A DNA stretch of 64,000 bases from Trematomus loennbergii. Its lineage: Eukaryota; Chordata; Actinopteri; Perciformes; Nototheniidae. The stretch is from contig JAAOOA010000369.1 of NCBI GenBank assembly GCA_012861695.1, positions 62,001 through 126,000 on the forward strand, written 5' to 3'. The notes beneath the pieces were generated by a model that was not told the DNA's origin, did no database searches, and was given only the letters and a program-made list of their open reading frames with translations. Both the position numbers and the translations under genes were made by a program. Position 1 is the stretch's first letter. Every line of letters begins with the position of its first letter. Below are positions 54,758 to 64,000 of this stretch, in pieces.

Positions 54758-56221
54758 GGTAACACTTTATATTAAGGTACACAAATTAACCATCAACTAG
54801 TTGTTAATTAACATGCAGTATATTTGCTCTTTATTAGTCATTATAAAATACTCAATGCCTTATTCTACATGATGTTAATTGTGTCTAAATAACTCAAAAT
54901 GAAAATTAGGTATATCTAAGAATATGTTTGGGGTATTGACAGTTCAGCTACCAAAAGCAAGGTGATATTGACCTGAATGTTCATATTTGCACATTTATAT
55001 TTTTGTATAATTTGTACCGAAGGTTAGACAGGAAACCGGGTGGGCTACAGGAAGTAGGAGAAAGTGAACTGAATAGCAAGGCAGTAGACTGCTACTAATT
55101 TCCCCTATGCAACCTGAAGAGTAAAAGGGTCAAGTCCGTCAGAAAGCAATGACTGTAAGTGTAAGCCTTGCACTTACACTGTAAGGATTAGTAACTTTAG
55201 TACACTTTAAACACAATGACAAAATGCGTCAGTACAACACAGAGAGAACAGTACACCTATTGTGTAAGTACATACAAGCAGCTCACACAGTATGATCACA
55301 AATACATAAACTCTATTAAAAAATCTTTTTTTATTAAAAAGTACAGGCTGTGTTCTCAGCCTTGGAGAAACTTGACATGTTTTGGTATGTGTCTGAACCT
55401 CTCTTTAGTGGTTCATTAATAAAAACAGATATTTCAACGTGTGCCTACTTTGTTCATGTGCTGTTGAGGTTCATTTCAGTAGTTGTGTGCTATGATGTAT
55501 TTACACAGTGTGAAGAGGAGGCAACTTTACAATAGGGAACCTGTTCAGGTCAATTAGAGTCAAACTACTAGCTTATTGGTTATGAACAAGACTTCACTTT
55601 AAAATAGGGAATATGTTCTTAGATATAAATACCTAATTTTTAGTTATTTAGACACAATTAACACTTATAGTGGTAGTGGTGGTCTAATGGATAGTGGGGT
55701 GGGCTGAAGATCGGAAGGTTGTGAGTTCAAATCCCGCCTGGAACACCACCACTAGTGTGCCCTTGAGTAAGGCACTTAGCCCTCAGTTACTCCAGGGAGA
55801 AAGTCCCTGTAATTGGTCATTGTAAGTCGCTTTGGATAAAAGCGTCAGCTAAATGAAATGTAATGTTATAGTTTCATGTCTTGTTACATAAAAATAGATA
55901 ATATTTGCTAAGTGTTATTATGGGAGAATTACTATTCTTGTGGTACTACTGCCTTATTAGGCCCATATCTGTTATACAGAGCATATTAAGACCAAAACTC
56001 ATGTTCAACAACTTCCTACTTGCAATAAATAAGCACTAATCAGAGGGTTATTGAGGAAAAACTCTCAACTAATGGTTTATTACTTGTAGAATATGGTCAT
56101 GTAGAATAAGACATTAATAAGTGTTTTATAATGACGAATAAAGAGCCAATATACTGCTAATATGCATGTTAATTAACAACTAGTTGATGGTGAATTTGTG
56201 TACCTTAATATAAGTGTTACC
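54758..56221. mobile_element. Long-TIR DNA element, GGTAACACTT ends
   Basis: Left arm starts GGTAACACTTTATATTAAGG; right arm ends CCTTAATATAAGTGTTACC. Inverted similarity extends at least 110 bases (both carry AACTAGTTGTTAATTAACAT or its complement). A further inverted block (GTGTCTAAATAACT) lies at 54890 and 55640. No transposase. No flanking duplication could be read. A SINE has inserted in the right half. Confidence 0.75.
55671..55865 (+). mobile_element. tRNA-derived SINE with 6-bp target duplication
   Basis: TTATAG flanks it at 55665-55670 and 55866-55871. Head GTGGTCTAATGGATAG (A-box), B-box GAGTTCAAATCC and tail GTCGCTTTGGATAAAAGCGT are complete. Its body differs from the AGCATGTCG copies (GTGTGCCCTTGAGTAAGGCA), so it is a related subfamily. 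Confidence 0.9.
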
Positions 56222-56307
56222 AACAATTAAAATAAATAAAAAACTTCAGATGAGAAAGTTTATAGAATAGTTAGCTCAAATACCATAATTTCATTAATCC
56301 ATCAATT

Positions 56308-56331
56308 ATTATTATTATTATTATTATTATA
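56308..56331. repeat. (ATT)n microsatellite
   Basis: Eight ATT units. Confidence 0.9.
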
Positions 56332-56373
56332 ACCTCAATGAAATGTTTTACCTGGAATCACACACACGCACAT

Positions 56374-56375
<2 letters not shown>

Positions 56376-56466
<91 letters not shown>

Positions 56467-56469
56467 ACA

Positions 56470-56500
<31 letters not shown>

Positions 56501-56503
56501 CAA
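56376..56503. repeat. (CA)n microsatellite
   Basis: About 125 bases of CA repeat with CCACA interruptions. Confidence 0.97.
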
Positions 56504-57002
56504 TCAGGGACGCGGGAAGTCAGTCAGAGTTGGAGGTGCGGCGCGGGGGGGTTGCGGGTGCTAGTGTAGCCTTGCAGATGAGGGTGCTGCAGCCCCCTCA
56601 GCCCCCCCCCCTCCTTCCCGCGTCCATGCACACACTGTAGTTTAACAGTCACACACCAACCCTCACTTTGTTCCTCACGATGCTTTTAAAAAAATACTCA
56701 AAGATACACAAACTGTCTATTTGAGGTTTTTTTAAATGTCCATTTCTAAAACACGTGGATCTCAGAAGCTCCTGTCTCTTTCTTAACGTTTTCCAGAATG
56801 TATTCATATGTTCAGCCTCAGAAGAGAGAACAACATGCACCACCATTACAAACAAACAGCACATCAACAGTTGTAAAGATGCGTTTATGTCCATATCGAT
56901 CAGATCCAGCTCTCCTGAGCGGCCTTTATAGAGATCACCGATCAAAGAGTGAATATTATTTTTGGTTTTTAAAAACCGGTAATTACAGGCTCACGGAAAC
57001 CC
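56504..57002. other. Spacer with a GC hairpin
   Basis: GGACGCGGGAAG (about 56508) pairs with CTTCCCGCGTCC (about 56616), probably ends of a small transposon. The remaining bases to 57002 show no gene. Confidence 0.4.
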
Positions 57003-57149
<147 letters not shown>

Positions 57150-57254
57150 ATAGCAGGGTGATGCAGAGTGGGGTCGCCTATCCCTTTAAGAGAGAGAGGG
57201 GGTGTGGCGCTTGCATGTGGCGTGTGCATGTGTAGAGCGAGAGTGAGCGAGCGT

Positions 57255-57739
57255 AGTGTCCGGAAGAGAGCGGGAGTAGCAGCAGTGATCAGTCTGTCTC
57301 CAGTTAGCTGTATAACAAAGTCCTGAGGAAACACAGCGGCCTCCCAAGGAACAGCCTGCCTGTCTGCCTCATTTCAGAGTGGGTTATTGAAGCCGAAGCC
57401 TGGTGCTTCAGTCCGGAAGACTGCAGAGAGTCCCCCTGTATTCCCCCTACGGTCTGGGCAGCATCTATCTCCACTGTTGCTGTAACCATGTTAATGTCCC
57501 TCTGTGGGACCAATAAAGGACTTCTGATTCTGCGGACAGACAGAAGAGAGGGGGGAGGGGCGGTTTGGAGAGCGGCCTTCTTCTTTTCCCAGATTTGAAG
57601 AGTCCTCTTCCTCGCAGCCCACCGTATCCCAGGATGCAATGCGCGCCAGTGACGAGGACACAAAGAAAATGTCGGTTCGGTCTCAGAAAGCAGCACGTGA
57701 GGAGTAACTGATCAATGTGAGTATCGGGTTTAACTAATT
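57255..57739 (+). promoter_or_regulatory. ZNF-gene 5' module, copy 3 (uninterrupted)
   Basis: Aligns with 7399-7702 joined to 8201-8330, without the MULE-like element and with a single 39-bp unit. It ends in the GTGAGTATCGGG donor-like sequence, so the module is likely a 5' untranslated exon. The nearest coding exon downstream on the same strand is the exon-1 copy at 60747. Confidence 0.55.
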
Positions 57740-57757
57740 TTAAAGGGGACCTATCAT

Positions 57758-58623
57758 TAGTGATGGCGAGATGAAGCTTTGAAGCTTTCCAGCCAATTGG
57801 TTCGCAAAAGGGTTCATCATGGGCTTCATTTGAACACAAACCCCCCTGTTGGTCAAAGTGTGTAAAACAGGCAGATTTAACATCTCAATAGTGTGCTGTA
57901 TCTCATACCGAGTTCCCAATGAGTAAAGCCTTAGAATAACTCTAAACAACGAACATGAAATCATATTTCATGTTAACAATTTGTTTTTATTCCAGTTGAA
58001 TGATTGTGATTGAAAAGCCTAAGGAGGCTGGTAAACATTGCAAAGAGGGATTTGTATTCCTTAATAATATTCATAAACTTAACCATGTTGTAGCCTGAGA
58101 AAGGCTAAACCATATCAAAGAATACATTTATTAACTACATTATCTCATTTAGCTGTAGCTTTTATAAACAACAAAAATATGTATTGTTCAGTCGTTGAAC
58201 CAGGGACCCTGCGGTCATGAGTCAACTGCTTTCCAGCTGAGCCACAGCCCACACACTGAATCTCCCTGAAAACACTGCACAATATTTATTCCTGTATTTA
58301 TTCATTTATACTTATGACATGTTCCGACCTCTATATGAGTGAGGGTCTGAGCTCTCTTAATTCCATCGTGTCACCGGGCCCGGGTACAGGAGGGGTAATA
58401 TCGTTCTTATTATACATCCATGGGTAATATGAGCGTTGTGGTTCAACCGATCTGAAGCGCTTCCTGAAGCAGTCACGTGGTATCGACAGGCAGCGAGGCT
58501 TCGTTTGTCATCGGTGACGTCACTGGCCCAAAACGATGCAAGCCTCGATGCAAGCTTCACAAAAAGCTTCGGGGATTACTCGATACACGCTCCGAAGCCT
58601 CGGCGCAATACGTAACATCACTA
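57758..58623. mobile_element. hAT element (866 bp) with 8-bp target duplication
   Basis: Ends TAGTGATG and CATCACTA, flanked by CCTATCAT at 57750-57757 and 58624-58631. Same family as 62875-63516 (shared CGAGATGAAGC and GTCACGTGGTATCGACA or complement). Non-coding. Confidence 0.9.
58193..58262 (-). ncRNA. tRNA-like sequence within the hAT
   Basis: On the minus strand TGGCTCAGCTGG matches the A-box consensus. GGTTCAACGAC 45 bases later approximates a B-box. CAT sits at the anticodon position. Flanks do not close a perfect acceptor stem, so this is more likely a SINE head or tRNA pseudogene than a working tRNA. Confidence 0.45.
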
Positions 58624-59165
58624 CCTATCATGCAAAATGCACTTGTGTACGTCTTTTCTACATGAATATGTGTCCCCGGTGTTCCAGGGAACTCACCAAG
58701 TGTCAGAAAACACAACCCTCTCTATTTTCCTCCATACCCAAATCTCTAAAAAAGGGGCTGCAACGGATCTGATAAAAACTGATCCAGATTTGAACACTGT
58801 CGTGACGTCAGTAAAGTGGCGCTACGGCTATTGGGCCAACTCTCCACCTATCAGGGGAATGTGGGTTGGGCCACGGCCGGCCATTGCCGCTCGAAAGCGC
58901 TGGAGACGCTGTAGTACATATGCCAGGCCTGTAAGTGGCGCTGTAGTCTGCCACAAAAGCAGCGAAGAAGACTTCCCGCCCATAGTTACCATGGTTACCC
59001 TTCTGTTTATTCTCCGCTGTGGCTTTTTTTCTCCCTCCCCGAGGCAAGCGTTTGCTCCTGCTGCTTTAATTCAATGCAATCCCTCCCCGTCGAGGCAAGC
59101 ACTGTAATTCTCTCCGGTTAGTCCACCAGCAGATGACAAACACCCACCTCTCCGCCTCTTCCAGT

Positions 59166-60029
59166 TATTAACTCAACTTAAGGATTTATATGTGTACACA
59201 TATATCACTTAAATTATTCAATACATCCTTTGTACTGAAGTATTCAAAAGTAAACATTACATTTTTAATATAAATGATTGTAGGACAGCTACTGTATCGA
59301 CATTTTAAAAGTGTATTTCAAGAAAAAGCCCTAACAAAACAGCAGGGCTCTTAACTAAAGAAAAAAAGACAGCAACAGCTGACATCAAATCTTTGCTGAG
59401 CCTAAAGATAATCATAAATAAATAACAGTGAAAATAAATATATTGCAATGTGCAAAACAGCAGCATCCAACCGTCTCTAATCCTTGGATATTACATGTCA
59501 CTGTATGCACGCACGGAGCACCCGTAGCGCGGAGATCATCATATCAATGACACATTTCAAAAAAACGTTTATTCTTGTAATTTTAATATGATTTCCTGTA
59601 ATTATGAAATACAATTAAAAAAGAAATAAAAACTGTTAAACATAAAAAAATGTTTACAGTGTAACTAATGTATGAGGCATGGCTACAAAGGGTGGTCTGT
59701 TTGATATTTTGAGCAAACACTTCAGAGACAGTTTTGTATAGATATAGACATTTTTAAAACCAAAACAGTACGGAATTTTAAATAATCCTTTAGGGATGGT
59801 CATTATTTTTCAATCATCTTTTGTTAATAAGATTAATTAATGTTGTTATTGTTCTCTTGTTTTCTCTTTTATTAGGACAATTCTGGAGAACTGGATCTGC
59901 TGAGGAAGGAGCTGCCATCCACACAGGACCCCCATGGTGCTGGAGAAATCTAAACAGCATCAGGGACATCATCCTCCCAAACCTCTGCTTCCTGCCGTCC
60001 AGCTGAACAGCAGCTCAGGAAGCTTCAGA
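59166..60029. other. AT-rich spacer; possible acceptor at 59875
   Basis: No gene to 59870. TTTTCTCTTTTATTAG at 59860-59875 is followed by an open stretch (DNSGELDLLRKELPSTQDPH) that I cannot place. It may be a 5' leader exon for the exon-1 copy downstream. Confidence 0.35.
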
Positions 60030-60725
60030 GAGAAACAGTGAGTTTAACAGAGACTGAAGCACACGGAGAAACAGTGTGTTAACAGAGACTGAAGCACACG
60101 GAGAAACGGTGTGTCTAACAGAGACTGAAGCACACGGAGAAACGGTGTGTTTAACAGAGACTGAAGCACACGGAGAAACGGTGTGTCTAACAGAGACTGA
60201 AGCACACGGAGAAACGGTGTTTAACAGAGACTGAAGCACACGGAGAAACGGTGTGTTTAACAGAGACTGAAGCACACGGAGAAACGGTGTGTTAACAGAG
60301 ACTGAAGCACACGGAGAAACTGTGTGTTTAACAGAGACTGAAGCACACGGAGAAACAGTGTGTTAACAGAGACTGAAGCACACGGAGAAACGGTGTGTTT
60401 AACAGAGACTGAAGCACACGGAGAAACGGTGTGTTTAACAGAGACTGAAGCACGGAGAAACGGTGTGTTAACAGAGACTGAAGCACGCGGAGAAACAGTG
60501 TGTTTAACAGAGACTGAAGCACACGGAGAAACGGTGTGTTTAACAGAGACTGAAGCACACGGAGAAACGGTGTGTTTAACAGAGACTGAAGCACACGGAG
60601 AAACAGTGTGTTTAACAGAGACTGAAGCACACGGAGAAACGGTGTGTTTAACAGAGACTGAAGCACACGGAGAAACGGTGTGTTTAACAGAGACTGAAGC
60701 ACACGGAGAAACAGTGTGTCTAACA
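60030..60725 (+). repeat. 36-bp minisatellite abutting ZNF exon 1
   Basis: About 19 units of ACAGAGACTGAAGCACACGG plus AGAAACGGTGTGTTTA, with some units one or two bases shorter. The last run of full 36-base units is in frame with the ATG at 60747, encoding the dodecapeptide LTETEAHGETVC. Confidence 0.93.
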
Positions 60726-60746
60726 GGAAGTGGTGATTTAGTAAAC

Positions 60747-60933
60747 ATGAGTGTTGTGCTGCTCTCGTTGGTGAAGCAGCGACTCACTGCGGCTGCTGAA
60801 GACATCTTTGTTCTGTTTGAAAGAACGATAGCAGAGTACGAGGAGGAACTGTCTCGTTCAAAACAGGAGAATGAGAGACACCGGAAACTACTGGACGCTG
60901 TTTTACAGCCTCAGCTTCAGATCCACAGAGCAG
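60747..60933 (+). CDS. ZNF exon 1, second copy
   Basis: Almost identical to 40269-40455 (MSVVLLSLVKQRLTAAAEDI, then FVLFERTIAEYEEELSRS). It ends at CAG/GTCTGT in phase 1. Immediately upstream the frame stays open through TGSGDLVN and into the minisatellite as far as 60360, unlike copy 1 where only 11 extra codons are open. No family acceptor follows before the window ends at 64000, so either exon 2 lies outside or the gene is incomplete. ATG 60747 is chosen because it is the shared family start. Confidence 0.75.
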
Positions 60934-61415
60934 GTCTGTTCCCTCTTTATTAACTATCTCTTTATTATGGGCAATAATCAGACCTTCTCTGAGGTCCAAC
61001 GTCACAAACAAATGATGGTCCTGTTACTACAAAACTGTTCAGTGTGGAGATCTTTGTTTTCACAATAAAAGTGTAGCGTCTTAGTGAATGTCCTGTATTG
61101 GTCTTAAATCTCATAACATCCACCTTTTTCCCCGTGGATGTTCTTCTTGACCCTTTGAAAAAATTAAAGTGGCCAAGAGCTACTTGCATCGCATCGCTTA
61201 AATGTATTCACATAGCACTCATCAGTTGAATTAAGCTACTTTTGTACACGTGTGAAATTGCAATACCCAAAGCTTATCAAAAATCTTAACTTCACATCAA
61301 GGTCCAAGAAAACAACAATTTCTCACATATTATTGTGGCCCACATAGTAAATACATGGCCTTGGCAGTTTGGCTCACCACCTTACAAGCATCTTATGGCA
61401 CATGTGTAAAATGTG
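60934..61415. other. Intron-like spacer
   Basis: Follows the exon-1 donor. No recognisable element. Confidence 0.4.
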
Positions 61416-61490
61416 CACTTTTTTTAGAGTGAATGCACTCTTGGTCTTCCTTTCCCGGGGGGGTCCTCATGAGAGCCAGTTTCATCATAT
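61416..61490 (-). mobile_element. Tc1-like transposase fragment
   Basis: The reverse complement matches the Tc1 at about 54383-54440 (ACTGGCTCTCATGAGGACCC, then CCCGGGAA). Cut at 61490 by an L2 tail. Confidence 0.6.
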
Positions 61491-61562
61491 GCAAGGCAAG
61501 TGCATTTATATAGCACCTTTCAACACAAGGCAATTCAAAGTGCTTTACAAAAATGAAAGACA
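61491..61562 (-). mobile_element. L2-like LINE 3' tail
   Basis: Contains ATTTATATAGCACCTTTCAA and AAAGTGCTTTACAAAAATG, as in 41580-41640. Only about 70 bases of the 3' end are present before a TTAA element. Confidence 0.75.
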
Positions 61563-62150
61563 TTAACCTGTTAAGCCCTGAGCCTGTTTTCAGGTCTCAG
61601 GCTCGAAAATGCCATTCCCAGAACAAATGACCATATCTTCCCTTCTAAAAGGGTTAAATTAATAATCTTTTTTCTCAAAGTAATGATAAACATTTGAGTT
61701 GGATGTAGAAAAGTCAGAATCAATATCGATGTTTTTTATTTTAAAGAAAATTCAGATTTTACATAGTAAAAAACTGTAAATTATAGTGTCCGTCCAAAAA
61801 TTCTTTTTTACTTATAGTGAAAACTACCCTTGGATGATGGTAAGGTAGACTAAAAGCTTTAGGAATCCAAAGTACAACATATAATAAGTACCTTGTATCA
61901 AGATTGATGCAAAACAAGTGACATTTGACCTTTTTAGAGAGGTTTAGCCAAAAACACTCCACATCTGAGGTGATTTGGGTGGAACTGTTTTTTTTTTCAT
62001 ATCTCTGGAACCCTTTGGTCGATTTTGATGGTTGACCTCTTTCTGACCGTTCGAGCCAATAGAATCGAAGGGGGAGTCCCCCACACACACTCATTGTGAA
62101 ACAAAAAGGTGAGGGCTTTGCGCATGTAACATCCAATCAGCGAGCTGAGG
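61563..62150. mobile_element. TTAACCTGTTA element, second copy, truncated
   Basis: TTAACCTGTTAAG at 61563, then sequence that is the reverse complement of about 21370-21940 (CACTTGTTTTGCATCAATCT on the other strand). The second terminal repeat is absent. Confidence 0.75.
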
Positions 62151-62866
62151 ATCTTTCCTACGTCTGTTTCCGGTATTGTTCCTGTAATGAGAGTTATTTA
62201 TGCTACATTTAAGGGTGGAATTGACTACTCATCTTCAGATATAACTCATAGCGAACTAATTATAAAAACATAAGTGATAAAAAGATAAAACACTGGCATG
62301 TAATTTACGTTAGAATAAATAGAATGGTTTTGAATAATAGATGAGAGTAAAATCAACGTCACTTTACAGCCCCGCCCACTTTTGGGGAAACCAATGCTGT
62401 CATTTGAACGGCGATCAAGCCTGAAGCCACAGAGCTCTTCTTTTACTGTCCTTTCTTACAGAAACACGTAACTCTGGATTTGTTTTAATGTTTGAGGTGC
62501 AATAAACGACACAGCAGCTTTTTGGCATGTTACAACTATTATGTTCTGCCTCGCTCATGAGAGTAACAGCTGGCGAAATTACAGCCTCGCCTACTGATTT
62601 GAATTTAACCATATATCGAGCCCGATTCTCGATTTCAAATGTGTGCTCTAAAATGATATTTATAAATGACTATTATCATTATTATAAGCAAGACAATAAA
62701 TGGCAAAGATATGTAGAAAATAAACGTATTTGAGATACGTTCATAACAAACGTAACGTGGGAGAAAATAAGTTTCTAGCTAAACGTAATTGAGAATGCAG
62801 TTTAGTTCTGTGGGAACGTAATTTTTAGGAGACAGGGTTGGTGGTTGATGGGCCATTAGATTAGGT
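62151..62866. other. No gene recognised
   Basis: AT-rich. No supported feature. Confidence 0.4.
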
Positions 62867-62874
62867 GTGTAAAC

Positions 62875-63516
62875 TAGTGATGACGAGATGAAGCCGAGGC
62901 TTCGGAGCGTGTGTCGAGTAATCGCCGAAGCTTTCTGTGAAGCCTGTGTCGAGGTTGTATCATTTGGGGGCCAGTGACGTCATCGATGACAAACGAAGCC
63001 TCGTTTGTCGATACCACGTGACTGCTTCAGGAAGCGATTCAGATCTTGGCGCGAGCTTCTGACAGATAAAAAGCCATGGGATTCGATTCAAGATGTGTGA
63101 TCCTTGTGAGAGGAAAACACTTGTTCTTTTCCAGTTTCGAACATATATTGCTTCTTTTGTCTTTATAGAAGGCAGCAGACATTTACATTTATTTATGTAT
63201 AGATGTAACAACAAGATACTATATTGAAACATTGTTTTTATTATTATATACAGTCATTTTAAAACACTTACTGGTGTAAAATTCTGTTCATACAGGATGA
63301 CAAATACATTTGACATCTTTTACCTTTTTGTATCATTATTTCCAGTATTTTTAGTATGTCAAAGATTACAAATAATATGTGGTGTTTACACCTGTTCACC
63401 AACAGGGGGTCTTGTGAGCACATGAAGCCATGATGAAGCTTCATGAGATGAACCTTTTAGCGAACCGATTTGCTGGAAAGCTTCAAAGCTTCATGAGCTT
63501 CATCTCGTCATCACTA
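62875..63516. mobile_element. hAT element (642 bp) with 8-bp target duplication
   Basis: Ends TAGTGATGACGAGATGAAGC and its inverse. GTGTAAAC flanks it at 62867-62874 and 63517-63524. Second member of the 57758 family, lacking the tRNA-like insert. Confidence 0.93.
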
Positions 63517-63524
63517 GTGTAAAC

Positions 63525-64000
63525 ACACAGCTGATCACCTGAGAGCTGCTGTTTCATTCAGACTATTGAACTCAATGTGTGATTGTTATAGCAGTAATAT
63601 TAAACACTAATAATACAGTAAACTATTAACAATAGTATAATATTATAGCCCGTTTGCCTGTGGGGAGATGACGAGGCTTCATTAAAAATAAACCCTTTTT
63701 AGTGAATTACTGAGTTTGGGCACGTTAATAACGTTTTAATGAAGTTGAATACAGTATATTTATATTTGTCAGTGCTTTCATTTCGGCGAACACAAACATA
63801 AATGATCGTGAAGATGATGATTAAATTAGGATTACAAATCGGTAGTGAGAGCCGTGCTGCATTTCCTCCCATTATTTTTGTAGTTGTAAACTCACGTGGA
63901 TTAAACTACATTTATTAGTGTTTCTATGTCAATTCGGCGAACATATGATACATTAAATGATTGTGAGGATGATGATTAAAAATAGTTTGTATTAGCCGGT
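63525..64000. other. No gene recognised
   Basis: AT-rich. A loose direct repeat (TCGGCGAACA.A.A and GTGA.GATGATGATTAAA) occurs at 63783-63825 and 63935-63980. Confidence 0.4.

Larger units (their letters stand above)
57740..59165. mobile_element. TTAA-type MITE, inverted copy, truncated
   Basis: Starts TTAAAGGGGACCTATCATGC after removal of a nested hAT. From 58800 it is the reverse complement of 13205-13570 (shared CATGGTTACC and GGCCATTGCCGCTC). The far end near 59165 lacks its terminal repeat. Confidence 0.75.

Noticed and set aside
58193..58262. Functional tRNA gene
   Set aside because: A-box is good, but the B-box is imperfect and I cannot pair a clean acceptor stem. Kept only as tRNA-like.
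58637..59107. 156-codon plus-strand frame
   Set aside because: Lies inside the inverted MITE. The same DNA on the opposite strand at 13.2-13.6 kb gives unrelated frames, so it is not a gene.
60015..60805. Minus-strand frames repeating HTVSPCASVSVK and LLNTPFLRVLQS
   Set aside because: Antisense of the 36-bp minisatellite, open only because of the repeat unit.

Overview
This is vertebrate, almost certainly teleost (probably percomorph), genomic DNA. The evidence is long CA/GT and CT microsatellites, introns with GT-AG borders, fish-type tRNA-derived SINEs, L2-, L1- and I-type LINE pieces, and hAT, piggyBac, Harbinger, Tc1 and MULE-like DNA transposons. There is also a cluster of C2H2 zinc-finger (ZNF) genes whose first coding exon and acidic linker exon follow a pattern common in spiny-rayed fishes. 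No bacterial or viral gene organisation is present. I named families from remembered motifs, not searches, so clade labels are approximate.

Layout. 0-8.4 kb: transposon relics, a solo LTR (2.9-3.2 kb), a 3.07-kb palindrome-rich terminal-inverted-repeat (TIR) element (3935-7002) carrying two well-formed minus-strand exons of a SAMD3-like gene, and a copy of the ZNF 5' module split by a MULE-like element. 8.4-14.3 kb: a hAT element with exact 8-bp target duplications, a hAT BED-finger relic, a SINE, and a 5'-truncated L1 interrupted at a TTAA. 14.3-26.7 kb: three degenerate ZNF linker/finger exons (A, B, C) separated by two L2 LINE copies in opposite orientation. 26.7-31.5 kb: a broken Harbinger transposase gene, poorly annotated AT-rich DNA, and a minus-strand exon of unknown gene. 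31.6-36.8 kb: a CT-rich minisatellite invaded by a hAT, then a candidate multi-exon C2H2 gene containing a 24-bp coding minisatellite, then L2, L1 and SINE ends. 37-39.9 kb: duplicated mobile DNA, a perfect 35-bp hairpin and a second solo LTR.

40-50.6 kb holds the best-preserved host gene, ZNF gene D. Exon 1 is at 40269-40455 and exon 2 at 48681-50613, with about nine fingers. The 8.2-kb intron is filled by a hAT that itself contains a nearly complete L2, plus LINE and Tc1 relics. A piggyBac element begins three bases after its stop codon. 52.7-56.5 kb: a SINE, a Tc1 element split by a hAT, and a long-TIR element split by a SINE. 57.2-61 kb: a third ZNF 5' module and a second copy of exon 1 (60747-60933), preceded by a 36-bp minisatellite that is open in the same reading frame; its exon 2 must lie beyond the window or be missing. 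61-64 kb: more nested elements.

The locus appears to be an expanding and decaying ZNF cluster in which internal duplications provide 'empty sites'. These let several insertions be defined to the base from this window alone.
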